From the NCBI GenBank assembly GCA_036405195.1, contig DASWYB010000017.1, positions 1 through 15,923 of the forward strand: 15,923 nucleotides of DNA, given 5' to 3'. A model generated the notes under the pieces. It made no database searches and was not told the DNA's origin. It saw only the letters and a list, made by a program, of their open reading frames with translations. Position numbers and translations under genes: made by a program. The stretch comes from DASWYB01 sp036405195 (GTDB lineage: Bacteria; Patescibacteriota; UBA1384; 2-12-FULL-50-11; DASWYB01). Positions 1-6,377 of this stretch are shown here, piece after piece (position 1 is the stretch's first letter; every line of letters starts with the position of its first letter).

Positions 1-2
1 AC

Positions 3-260
3 TTTGCCTTCTACCTTCGTCCAAGATTCTACATCTTCACCAAAAACGATCCAGTTCATCGCACCATCGTCTTGCCGGAAACCAAGCAGGAAGAACTTGT
101 CATTCCAGCGACTATTAAGTTAGAACAGGTTCGACAACAACTATCCTTCGACGAACAAATGCGCATTGACCGACTCTTAGAAAGCGACTCGCTAACGCTC
201 TCATTTGAACTAGCCAAGAAAGGAGGCATCGATGTCTCGCTTGTCCCAATCAAAGACTAA
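3..260 (+). CDS. PrgI-like T4SS membrane protein, C-terminal fragment
   Basis: An open frame enters from the left edge and ends at TAA 258-260, so only the last 85 residues are visible. The fragment begins FAFYLRPRFYIFTK, which resembles the end of PrgI-family proteins, where a membrane segment is followed by a short R-P-(R/K)-x-Y-I motif and a cytoplasmic tail. The rest is hydrophilic and probably helical (EQVRQQLSFDEQMRIDRLL) with no recognisable domain. The next gene, a TraC-like domain protein, starts 29 bases before this stop, and VirB4 follows, which matches the usual PrgI-TraC-VirB4 order in Patescibacteria and Gram-positive conjugation modules. PrgI proteins are small inner-membrane parts of the T4SS channel. 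The family call rests on a short motif plus position, so it could be another membrane protein of the same operon. An internal TTG at 72 is not the real start, because the frame stays open upstream to the window edge. Confidence 0.5.
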   Translation, partial: FAFYLRPRFYIFTKNDPVHRTIVLPETKQEELVIPATIKLEQVRQQLSFDEQMRIDRLLESDSLTLSFELAKKGGIDVSLVPIKD

Positions 261-849
261 AGGTTCAGCTCGAACGCAAATCGGGATCAAGGAAGTAAGG
301 GATAATATTCTCATTCTTCCTGACAACCGCTACCGCATGATTCTCACCACCTCATCGTTAAACTTCGAACTCCAAAGCGAAGCTGAGCAAGATGCCCTCA
401 TGGATTCGTTCCAGTCGTTCTTAAACTCAATTACCACACCCCTCCAAATCCTTATTCGAGTACGAGAACTGGATATTGAGCGCTACCTTGAAGATTTCCA
501 GGCTTCCCGAGCTAACGAAACCGAAGCTATTTACAAGAAACAGCTAGCTAATTACAGCGAGTTTATACGTAAGCTCGTGGCCGGGAACAAGATCCTTTCT
601 CGTCGATTCTACGTTGTCATTCCCTACGAGAACCGAGGCATAACCGACTTTGCCACGATTAAAGAACAGCTCATGCTTGAGCAGGAGATTATTATCAAAG
701 GACTGGAGAAGCTTGGTATGACTGCCAGGCCGTTGTCTAGTCTTGAGATTCTTGATCTCTTCTACAGTTTCTATCAGCCTGAACAAGCCAAAACCCAGCC
801 ATTAGCTCAAGCCTTAGTGAGACAATCCAATGCCTTCCCCCATATCTAA
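232..849 (+). CDS. TraC-like domain protein of a type IV secretion module
   Basis: This 205-residue soluble protein lacks a Walker motif. It looks like the TraC-like domain that in many Patescibacteria is encoded as a separate gene directly ahead of the VirB4-type ATPase. Features include a beta-rich start (ILILPDNRYRMILTTSSLNFEL, read as two overlapping halves around residues 29-47), a run resembling VirB4 N-domains around residues 65-85 (TTPLQILIRVRELDIERYL), and the late segment SRRFYVVIPYE near residues 122-132, where VirB4 proteins carry a comparable strand. The start is ATG 232, with AGGAGG at 221-226 and a 5-base gap. It overlaps the previous gene by 29 bases and the next by 20, so translation is probably coupled. 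It presumably docks on the VirB4 ATPase at the cytoplasmic face of the channel. This is inferred from family and position; no enzymatic activity is evident. Confidence 0.7.
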   Translation: MSRLSQSKTKGSARTQIGIKEVRDNILILPDNRYRMILTTSSLNFELQSEAEQDALMDSFQSFLNSITTPLQILIRVRELDIERYLEDFQASRANETEAIYKKQLANYSEFIRKLVAGNKILSRRFYVVIPYENRGITDFATIKEQLMLEQEIIIKGLEKLGMTARPLSSLEILDLFYSFYQPEQAKTQPLAQALVRQSNAFPHI

Positions 850-2620
850 ATTGAAAACCAAATTAAATAAGATTCGCGACGAACGCTGGCAGCGTAAACA
901 GACGCTCGAGTTTCATGTCGGCGACCAAGACCAGCTTGACCTGATTACTTATTCAGGGCTAGAAGAACAGCGTAACTATCTCGTCATAGATAACCGATAC
1001 GTTCGAACATTGTTTGTATCGGGCTATCCATACACCGCTTCCAGCGGCTGGCTTAACCAACTCATTAACTTTAACTACAATGTGGACATCAGCTACCACA
1101 TTGAACCAATCGAAGCGACGTTGGCGTTACCTAAACTTAATCGGAAGATTACGGAACTAACTTCGACAAAGCGTGCCATGGAACGAGCTGGCAAGATTAT
1201 TGGTGCCGAGTTAATGGATCCTTTGGAATCGGCCATTGAATTACGCGACAAAATTCAACGCGGCCAAGAAAACCTCTTTCAAGTCTCGATCTACACTACG
1301 CTTTCGGCTGACTCATTGGTCGAGCTTGAGAAAACCACTAAGCTTCTTGAGACTGTCTTAGCCACTCGTTTGTTCTACACCAAATACGCAACCTTTCAGC
1401 AGGTCGAAGGGTTACAGTCCGTCTTACCTCGAGGAGATAATCTACTCGCTCAAAAGCGTAACTTAGACAGCTCCTCAACTGCTCTAACCTTCCCGTTTAT
1501 TTCTTCTGAATTAGTCCATGAGTCCGGCATTCTCTACGGAGTGAACCGCTCCAATAGTTCACTCGTTATCCTTGATCGCTTCGCATTACCAAACGCTAAC
1601 AGTATTTTGTTTGCGCAATCTGGAGCGGGTAAAAGCTATACGGCTAAAGTTGAGATTCTTCGTAACTTGATGCGTGGCACGAAGGTGATTGTTATCGATC
1701 CTGAACGAGAGTACCGCCAATTGGCAGAATCCGTGAAGGGTACCTACGTCAAACTGTCTGTTCACTCCAAGGAAAAGATCAACCCGTTCGATCTTTCGAT
1801 CAATGCTTTTACCGAAGCGGACAGCTTTGCCGATCACGTTCAATCTCTTACCGAGATCATTTCCCTCATGGCTGAAGGTTTGGATGCGGAAGAAAAGTCC
1901 GTTGTTGACCAAGCTATTCTCAAGACCTACAAAAAGGCTGGCTGGTCATCTAAGAAATCACGTAAACGAGACTCAGCTAACTATCCCGTGCTCTATGATT
2001 TCTATGCCACACTAAAATCTCTCAAGCAACATAAGCTTTGCCGTCGGCTTGAGAAGTACACGACTGGCTCACTCGCCGAAGTCTTTGAGGAACAAACCAA
2101 TATTCAATTAGATAATCGTCTTGTTGTTTTCGATACCAAAGACCTACCGGAATCTCTCAGGGAAATTATGCATCTGGTCGTGGCGCAATTCGTGCAGAAC
2201 CAAGTTAAAAGCGAGCCATGTAAACGGCTCCTCGTGATCGACGAAGCCTGGCTAATGCTCCAGCACGAAGAAAGTGCAAGATTTATTGCTGGCCTGGTTC
2301 GTCGCGCTCGTAAATATTACTTAGGCGTCAGTATCATTTCCCAACAAGCTAACGACTTTCTCCAGAACGCGTACGGTCGAGCTATTGCCTCGCAAAGTGC
2401 GCTCCGTATCTTGATGCGCCAAGACACAACAACGATTCGTACTGTCGCCGAAGAGTTCCGTTTGAGCGAATATGAACAGAAGTTTCTCTTAACTTGCGAG
2501 CGCGGTGAGGCTTTGATCGTCGCCGACCAACATCACGTCGTCGTTAAGATTACTGCTTCCGAAGACGAGCACCCACTCATTACGACTGATCCGGCTGAGA
2601 ATTACCGACCGAAGAAATGA
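830..2620 (+). CDS. virB4: VirB4/TraC-type conjugation ATPase
   Basis: This 596-residue protein is a VirB4-family AAA+-like ATPase that powers assembly of, and transfer through, a type IV secretion channel at the inner membrane. Residues 1 to about 230 form the N-terminal CagE/TrbE/VirB-like region. The nucleotide-binding core follows: Walker A AQSGAGKSY around residues 262-270, the strand VIVIDPEREYRQL just after it as in TraC/VirB4 proteins, Walker B LLVIDEAW around 467-474, and the downstream IISQQANDF and LRILMRQD segments typical of the family. The first glycine of Walker A is Ala, which is common in VirB4 homologues. The start is ATG 830 inside the end of the preceding gene, and the stop TGA overlaps the next ATG (ATGA at 2617-2620). 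The catalytic core appears intact. No coupling protein (VirD4) or relaxase is visible here, so whether it moves DNA, protein or pili cannot be decided from this window. Confidence 0.9.
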   Translation: MPSPISKLKTKLNKIRDERWQRKQTLEFHVGDQDQLDLITYSGLEEQRNYLVIDNRYVRTLFVSGYPYTASSGWLNQLINFNYNVDISYHIEPIEATLALPKLNRKITELTSTKRAMERAGKIIGAELMDPLESAIELRDKIQRGQENLFQVSIYTTLSADSLVELEKTTKLLETVLATRLFYTKYATFQQVEGLQSVLPRGDNLLAQKRNLDSSSTALTFPFISSELVHESGILYGVNRSNSSLVILDRFALPNANSILFAQSGAGKSYTAKVEILRNLMRGTKVIVIDPEREYRQLAESVKGTYVKLSVHSKEKINPFDLSINAFTEADSFADHVQSLTEIISLMAEGLDAEEKSVVDQAILKTYKKAGWSSKKSRKRDSANYPVLYDFYATLKSLKQHKLCRRLEKYTTGSLAEVFEEQTNIQLDNRLVVFDTKDLPESLREIMHLVVAQFVQNQVKSEPCKRLLVIDEAWLMLQHEESARFIAGLVRRARKYYLGVSIISQQANDFLQNAYGRAIASQSALRILMRQDTTTIRTVAEEFRLSEYEQKFLLTCERGEALIVADQHHVVVKITASEDEHPLITTDPAENYRPKK

Positions 2621-3243
2621 CACCCCAAACCATTAGCGCTATTGCTACCGCTTTCTCAATGAAGAAAGAAATTAAGTACGTCTTTATTACTTTTTTAGTC
2701 ATCTGTCTTATCCCAGTTTTTACCGTCATCATGATTACCGAAGTTGGCTTGGAGATCGTTTCCGGCGCCTTGGTTAGTCGCGACCCACAATCTGTCCAAG
2801 TAGACATTCGAGATCCTCGAACAGGTGAAGTGGTTGACCATATTGAATCTCTTGGTGTTTGGCCGGTCTCCGGGCCGATTAGCCTTGAGTTCGGTGAGAT
2901 CGACTTGCCCTACCAGCCGTTTCATACCGGCATAGATATTGCGACCTTTACCCGTACCGTCGGTGATCCAGTCGTGGCTTTTATGGCAGGCAAAGTTACC
3001 TACGCTGACTCTGTCTCATGGGGCTACGGCAAGCATGTCAAAATAGACCACGGGCATTTTACGAGTTCGGTCTACGCTCACCTGGATAGCTTGAATGTGG
3101 CTGTAGGTGATGAAGTAGAGATTGGGCAAGTTATTGGCACACGCGGCTCAACAGGATGGTCTACGGGGCCACATCTACATTTTGAGATCAGGGTATTTGG
3201 TATCCCCGTCAACCCCAGAGTCTTTTTAAATGGAGATCCTTAG
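2617..3243 (+). CDS. Membrane-anchored M23 family metallopeptidase
   Basis: This 208-residue protein has a short cytoplasmic N-terminus, one hydrophobic segment at about residues 21-41, and an extracytoplasmic M23 (LytM-like) domain from about 80 to 205. The zinc ligands are present: H103 and D107 in HTGID, and the HLH pair at H186 and H188, with the further active-site His in YAHLD at H155. Such enzymes cut peptide crosslinks of peptidoglycan. Placed last in a T4SS operon and overlapping virB4 by four bases (ATGA), it probably opens the cell wall for the channel, as the VirB1-type or SagA/TrsG-type hydrolases do in other systems. The length is close to a minimal anchored M23 protein. A general role in cell-wall remodelling is an alternative, but operon membership favours the secretion role. 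It ends nine bases before a convergent gene, with no terminator between. Confidence 0.88.
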   Translation: MTPQTISAIATAFSMKKEIKYVFITFLVICLIPVFTVIMITEVGLEIVSGALVSRDPQSVQVDIRDPRTGEVVDHIESLGVWPVSGPISLEFGEIDLPYQPFHTGIDIATFTRTVGDPVVAFMAGKVTYADSVSWGYGKHVKIDHGHFTSSVYAHLDSLNVAVGDEVEIGQVIGTRGSTGWSTGPHLHFEIRVFGIPVNPRVFLNGDP

Positions 3244-3252
3244 AGATACCCC

Positions 3253-3735
3253 TTAGCCTTGCGCTAGCAATGAGAGGAACTTCTCTTCTGAAAGTTTCAA
3301 TAGATCTGCATCACGTGCCAATGGACTCGCTGTAATTTCAGTACCAAACCAAGCTAGGGGCACGAAATTTTCCAATTCTTGCGCTGAGTCAAATTCTACC
3401 TCTGCCCTCATTAATCCTTCAAACTTTTCATGATAGATTTTGATCGTTATTGATGGGCTATCATTAACAATATAGCTATCTCGAATGATAACTTGTTTAG
3501 CAAGTGATTTTAACAAGGCAAATTCTTCTTCTGAAACATCTATCTTTTCTCGACTTCGTTCTACTTCTGAGACATTTATTTTTCGTTCTAGCTCAAATCT
3601 TTCGCCTTTTCGCTGAACACGTAGCTTTATTCCATCGGCATTGTAGAGAAAATAACGTTCATACTCAATTTTTTCTCTAGCAGAAAGATCCGGAAGTTCT
3701 TTTATAAAGAATTTTCGTTCAATTTCATTTTTCAT
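3253..3735 (-). CDS. CYTH domain protein (triphosphate tunnel metalloenzyme family)
   Basis: This 160-residue protein starts with EIERKF (residues 4-9), the N-terminal ExExK-type signature of CYTH proteins. It continues with alternating charged strands typical of the triphosphate tunnel: KLRVQRKGERFELERKI, RAEVEF near residue 111, and GTEITASPLARDADL near 131-145, where CYTH proteins usually carry a G-x-E-(V/I)-T pattern. The family includes inorganic triphosphatases, thiamine triphosphatases and class IV adenylate cyclases; the substrate cannot be read from sequence. The length fits a stand-alone bacterial CYTH enzyme. ATG 3735 is preceded by GAGGTG at 3741-3746. The gene is convergent with the M23 gene and divergent from the small gene beside the recombinase. 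It appears more AT-rich than the T4SS genes to the left, so it may be cargo of the element whose recombinase lies next door. Confidence 0.85.
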   Translation of the reverse strand: MKNEIERKFFIKELPDLSAREKIEYERYFLYNADGIKLRVQRKGERFELERKINVSEVERSREKIDVSEEEFALLKSLAKQVIIRDSYIVNDSPSITIKIYHEKFEGLMRAEVEFDSAQELENFVPLAWFGTEITASPLARDADLLKLSEEKFLSLLAQG

Positions 3736-3766
3736 TTTTACACCTCATGTTAGCCCCCGTATCATT

Positions 3767-3772
3767 ATTGTA
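3767..3772 (-). promoter_or_regulatory. Extended -10 promoter for the CYTH gene
   Basis: On the minus strand TACAAT is preceded by TGG, an extended -10 (TGn). No good -35 is seen. The leader to ATG 3735 would be about 24 bases and would contain the GAGGTG ribosome-binding site. This is a motif call only. Confidence 0.4.
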
Positions 3773-3829
3773 CCAGAAATAAGGAATCCAGATGGATAAC
3801 AGATCATAATTTACTGTAATTTCACCCAC

Positions 3830-3857
3830 TTGACAACTATCTGTATACAGATATATT
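3830..3857 (+). promoter_or_regulatory. Sigma-70-type promoter of the small protein and recombinase unit
   Basis: TTGACA at 3830-3835 and TATATT at 3852-3857 are separated by 16 bases. The expected start lies near 3864, giving a leader of about 20 bases with GAGGAGG ahead of ATG 3885. A perfect palindrome fills the spacer and the first bases of the -10, and a second inverted repeat covers the start point, so the promoter is probably under tight repression. Confidence 0.7.
3838..3853. promoter_or_regulatory. Perfect 16-bp palindrome, candidate operator
   Basis: TATCTGTATACAGATA reads the same on both strands. It occupies the spacer and the first two bases of the -10 box of the promoter for the 71-residue protein and recombinase. 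A bound dimer would block RNA polymerase. No repressor with a recognisable helix-turn-helix is encoded in the adjacent genes, so the ligand is unknown. Confidence 0.6.
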
Positions 3858-3859
3858 AT

Positions 3860-3875
3860 CGTTATATAGATAACG
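3860..3875. promoter_or_regulatory. Inverted repeat at the transcription start
   Basis: CGTTAT and ATAACG form six-base arms around ATAG. It overlaps the predicted start point and ends at the edge of the ribosome-binding site GAGGAGG. It could be a second operator, or in RNA a weak hairpin close to the ribosome-binding site. Confidence 0.45.
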
Positions 3876-3884
3876 AGGAGGGGT

Positions 3885-4100
3885 ATGAATCTCGACTTAT
3901 TCCAACCTGATAGTGTGCAGAAAACAGGCTCATCAGCAACTGAAAATAAGTTCGGTAGTCAGGAAATAATTTCGCTTAAAGAATGTAAGCAGTATGTCGG
4001 TGAGTTTCAATTATCCGATCAACGTATTATTGAGATTAGAAATAATATGATTGGCATTATCGACCAGGTAATAAACGCATACCTAAGGAACGTTGGGTAA
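3885..4100 (+). CDS. Small protein upstream of serine recombinase, function unknown
   Basis: This is a 71-residue acidic to neutral protein without membrane segments. The first 25 residues are polar and probably disordered; the second half (LKECKQYVGEF, then LSDQRIIEIRNNMIGIIDQVINAYL) looks like two amphipathic helices. No helix-turn-helix or enzyme motif is evident. ATG 3885 follows a strong purine-rich site (GAGGAGGGG, 3875-3883), although the gap is short. The stop TAA 4098-4100 lies four bases before the recombinase ATG at 4105, so the two are surely co-transcribed. Small proteins paired with large serine integrases are often recombination directionality factors or transcriptional regulators; either is possible here, and neither can be shown from sequence alone. 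Confidence 0.65.
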   Translation: MNLDLFQPDSVQKTGSSATENKFGSQEIISLKECKQYVGEFQLSDQRIIEIRNNMIGIIDQVINAYLRNVG

Positions 4101-4104
4101 GAAC

Positions 4105-5679
4105 ATGGATAGAGATTACACCAAAGCCTTAATCTATTGCCGAGTCTCCTCTGAGAGACAGGTTAAGGAAGGTGGCGGCTTAGACAGCCAAGAACACCGA
4201 TGTCGAGCTGATGCCGCTTCAATTGGCGTTGAAGTTGAGGAAGTTTTTCGTGAAGAGGGAATATCCGGTAGCCTATTTGATCGTCCAGCGATGATGAACC
4301 TATTGAAATACTTGGACGACCACTGGGAAACAAAATATGTCGTAATCTTTGATGACCTTAAACGGTTTGCAAGAGAAGTTGAAGTTCACTTTAAATTAAA
4401 AACCGAGCTACGAGCTAGAGAGGCTAAACTCCGCTGCCTTAACTACCAATTCGACGATAGTGCAGAAGGTGAATTTGTAGAAACGATATTTGCCGCTCAG
4501 AACCAGCTTGAGCGTAAACAAAACCGGCGACAGGTATGTCAAAAGATGAAAGCTCGAGTTGAGCGTGGATATTGGTGTTTTCACCCACCAATCGGATATG
4601 AGTTCAAAAAGAATCGCGAACACGGCAAACTCATGGTACCAATTCATGCTATTACTAACATACTCTCGGTAGCGTTAGTTGATTTCTCAGAGAACAGACT
4701 ACTAGAACAAACTGATGTTCTTAACTTTCTCATTGCTAATAATCTGCATGGCCTACTCGGTAGAGACAAAAGTAGGATTAACCATGATTATGTTAAACGA
4801 ATTTTAACCGAGCCTATATATGCTGGGTTAATTGATTACCCTGAATGGAGTATTTCTAGAAGGAAAGGTCATCACAAAGCCATTATTTCAGAAGCGGTGT
4901 ATGACAAGATCCAAAGCAAGCTAAGAAAGCCGGAACGTAAACCCCGAGATAACGACAATAGAGAGTTTCCACTACGAAGAGTTATAGATTGCGCTTTTTG
5001 TAATAAAAAACTTACCGGTAGCACAAGCCGAGGTAAACGTCTGTATTACTCGCACTATACATGCAACAACAAGGAGTGTTTAGCCAATCCGAAAAACATT
5101 ACCGCCAGTAGAGTTGAGGAGGATTATATTCAATTACTTGGAAATATTAAAATTGAAAAGGAGGCATTAGAAATGGCTAAAGTAATGGCCATGAGAATTT
5201 GGCAGCAAAAGATTAAGGATATTAACTCCGGCAAAGCCGATAGTCAGACTGAAATTAAGGCGATAGAGAAACAAATTGATGAATATATCAACCTTATCCC
5301 TGCTACCAGCTCAGAGAGCCTACGAAGCCGCTATGAGGCTAAGATCGTAGAACTTGATAATCACATCGTCGAGTTGAAAAAGGGTCTTGAAAATAAAAAA
5401 GAGCCTAACTTTGAAGAGGCGCTCGACTTAACACTAAAATTTCTTGGAACACCTGCTGAAACGTGGCAACTCTCGGGTAAAGAGCTCAAAACTATGGTGC
5501 ATAATATGATATTTGAAGAGAACCCGAAATACTCCCTAAAAGATGGTTTTGGAACACCAAAATTAAGCCTTCCATTCGGTTTGAGTGACTTATTTGGTGC
5601 GTTAAATAACAATATGGTGGACCTGAGGGGACTCGAACCCCTGTCCAGAAGGGGGCAACCGCAAGCGCTACACGTTTAG
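4105..5679 (+). CDS. Large serine recombinase (integrase)
   Basis: This 524-residue enzyme cuts and rejoins DNA through a serine-phosphate intermediate. The resolvase domain covers about residues 5-150, with the signature YCRVSSERQ and catalytic S15, plus R13 and the KRFAR arginines R87 and R90. The recombinase domain follows (about 155-285), then a zinc ribbon with C296, C299, C320 and C325, and a coiled coil at about 375-435. ATG 4105 is used because it follows the upstream stop by four bases; an in-frame TTG at 4093 is a weaker alternative. The C-terminal 20 or so residues (from MVDLRGLEPLS) are read from the antisense of the tmRNA 3' end, so the true protein end is created by the integration site. 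All catalytic and zinc residues are intact, so the enzyme may be active. It probably integrated this element into ssrA. Confidence 0.93.
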   Translation: MDRDYTKALIYCRVSSERQVKEGGGLDSQEHRCRADAASIGVEVEEVFREEGISGSLFDRPAMMNLLKYLDDHWETKYVVIFDDLKRFAREVEVHFKLKTELRAREAKLRCLNYQFDDSAEGEFVETIFAAQNQLERKQNRRQVCQKMKARVERGYWCFHPPIGYEFKKNREHGKLMVPIHAITNILSVALVDFSENRLLEQTDVLNFLIANNLHGLLGRDKSRINHDYVKRILTEPIYAGLIDYPEWSISRRKGHHKAIISEAVYDKIQSKLRKPERKPRDNDNREFPLRRVIDCAFCNKKLTGSTSRGKRLYYSHYTCNNKECLANPKNITASRVEEDYIQLLGNIKIEKEALEMAKVMAMRIWQQKIKDINSGKADSQTEIKAIEKQIDEYINLIPATSSESLRSRYEAKIVELDNHIVELKKGLENKKEPNFEEALDLTLKFLGTPAETWQLSGKELKTMVHNMIFEENPKYSLKDGFGTPKLSLPFGLSDLFGALNNNMVDLRGLEPLSRRGQPQALHV

Positions 5680-6001
5680 TCTGTTTGTGTTCTTTCCAAA
5701 GTGCTTGCAACAGACAATCATACACTTTGGGCAGTGTCGTGGCTTAACTGGCTTACGACAACCACCTACGCCAGGGCAGTCCGAGTGGTTATGCCTCGTT
5801 TATCGCTCGGATCCCACGATAAGGAGACATGCTTAGGTTTTTAGGCGAAAGCAGGGGCAAAAGCAGGAGCTGAGAACATGTTCTTAGCTACGGCAGTTAC
5901 CTTTGAAAATGCGTTTGCATTTGTTAGGCGCAGTTTAACGAGGTACGCTCGACGTGCTCTTACGGCCTCCCGGTTCCTCCTGTCGAAACCAATGCAGGCC
6001 C
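5615..6001 (-). ncRNA. ssrA: Transfer-messenger RNA (tmRNA)
   Basis: The 5' end reads GGGCCUGCAUUGGUUUCGAC, the conserved tmRNA start, and pairs with the 3' end CAGGUCC-ACCA over seven base pairs. The 3' part contains ACUAAACGUGUAGCGC and a T-arm with AGGGG-UUCGAGU-CCCCU, and CCA is encoded. It is a one-piece molecule of 387 bases. The tag frame begins at GCA (5918-5916) and ends at TAA (5843-5841), encoding about 25 residues: ANAFSKV at the start and APAFAPAFA at the end. tmRNA with SmpB rescues stalled ribosomes and marks the aborted peptide for proteolysis. The final 65 bases overlap the recombinase gene on the other strand, and no terminator hairpin is seen just downstream of the 3' end, as expected if an element was inserted there. 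Confidence 0.95.
5841..5918 (-). other. tmRNA proteolysis tag reading frame
   Basis: The frame has 25 codons and TAA. It begins ANAFSKVTAVAK, continues NMFS, and ends APAFAPAFA. The resume codon is probably GCA at 5918-5916, because the preceding context ends in TAACAAAT followed by GCAAAC, similar to the GCAAAC resume site of E. coli; the next Ala codon, two codons later, is possible. The tag is much longer than the 10-residue E. coli tag ending ALAA. Confidence 0.75.
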
Positions 6002-6028
6002 ATATATTTACCTGTTAAGGATGGATCT

Positions 6029-6057
6029 ACACTACCAGAAATACACAGAAAAGTCAA
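6029..6057 (-). promoter_or_regulatory. tmRNA promoter
   Basis: On the minus strand TTGACT (6057-6052) and TAGTGT (6034-6029) are 17 bases apart, and the -10 is preceded by TGG (extended -10). The start would be near 6022, leaving a leader of about 21 bases to be removed by RNase P. Confidence 0.6.
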
Positions 6058-6065
6058 TGCTTTCA

Positions 6066-6094
6066 TCGACAAAATAAATATTTAATATTATAAT
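6066..6094 (+). promoter_or_regulatory. Promoter of the 63-residue basic protein
   Basis: TCGACA (6066-6071) and a perfect TATAAT (6089-6094) are 17 bases apart. The start would be near 6101, about 22 bases before ATG 6123. It is arranged back to back with the tmRNA promoter, only nine bases apart at the -35 boxes. The -10 overlaps the in-frame upstream ATG at 6093, which argues against that start. Confidence 0.75.
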
Positions 6095-6122
6095 GTTGCT
6101 AGTTTCTCACAGGAGAATGAAA

Positions 6123-6314
6123 ATGGAACTCACCATTGTTCCCGGTGGCAAAAAGGCCAAGAAACAGGATCCTTTCATTGAGCTGTGCGATGGAGTCATC
6201 CATAGTTCTACGAGAATCCCGCCTCGCACCCATGTGGGGCCCGTCATCGATCGCAGGCGAAGAAAAAAGCTGCCGGAGAACGTTGTTGACATCCGAGATC
6301 GCTTTAAGCGTTAA
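6123..6314 (+). CDS. Small basic protein, function unknown
   Basis: This 63-residue protein starts MELTIVPGGKKAKKQDPF, contains a stretch RIPPRTHVGPVIDRRRRKK and ends VVDIRDRFKR. It is strongly basic, has no hydrophobic segment, and has a single Cys. ATG 6123 is chosen because AGGAG (6111-6115) lies seven bases ahead; ATG 6117 is too close, and ATG 6093 lies in the -10 box. The strong dedicated promoter and good ribosome-binding site support a real gene. Its charge suggests binding to nucleic acid or ribosomes, but no family is recognised. It is divergent from tmRNA and ends before a pair of GC-rich hairpins. Confidence 0.65.
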   Translation: MELTIVPGGKKAKKQDPFIELCDGVIHSSTRIPPRTHVGPVIDRRRRKKLPENVVDIRDRFKR

Positions 6315-6323
6315 ACAATCCCG

Positions 6324-6374
6324 CGGCCACGAGGCCGTATCGCACCTTCTGGGCCGCCCTTTTCTGGGCGGCTC
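6324..6374 (+). terminator. Paired GC-rich hairpins between convergent genes
   Basis: CGGCC-ACGA-GGCCG at 6324-6337 is followed by GCCGCCC-TTTTCT-GGGCGGC at 6353-6372. The second stem is strong, but on the + strand it is followed only by TCTCTT, not a clean T-run. They probably end transcription of the small basic gene and may limit read-through from the convergent kinase gene. Confidence 0.5.
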
Positions 6375-6377
6375 TCT

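Noticed and set aside
4081..4107. Recombinase start at TTG 4093
   Set aside because: Its gap to AAGGA is too short and ATG 4105, just after the upstream stop codon, suits coupled translation; it is not excluded.
6093..6122. Upstream in-frame ATG at 6093 as start of the small basic protein
   Set aside because: It overlaps a perfect TATAAT (6089-6094) and has no ribosome-binding site, while ATG 6123 has AGGAG seven bases ahead.
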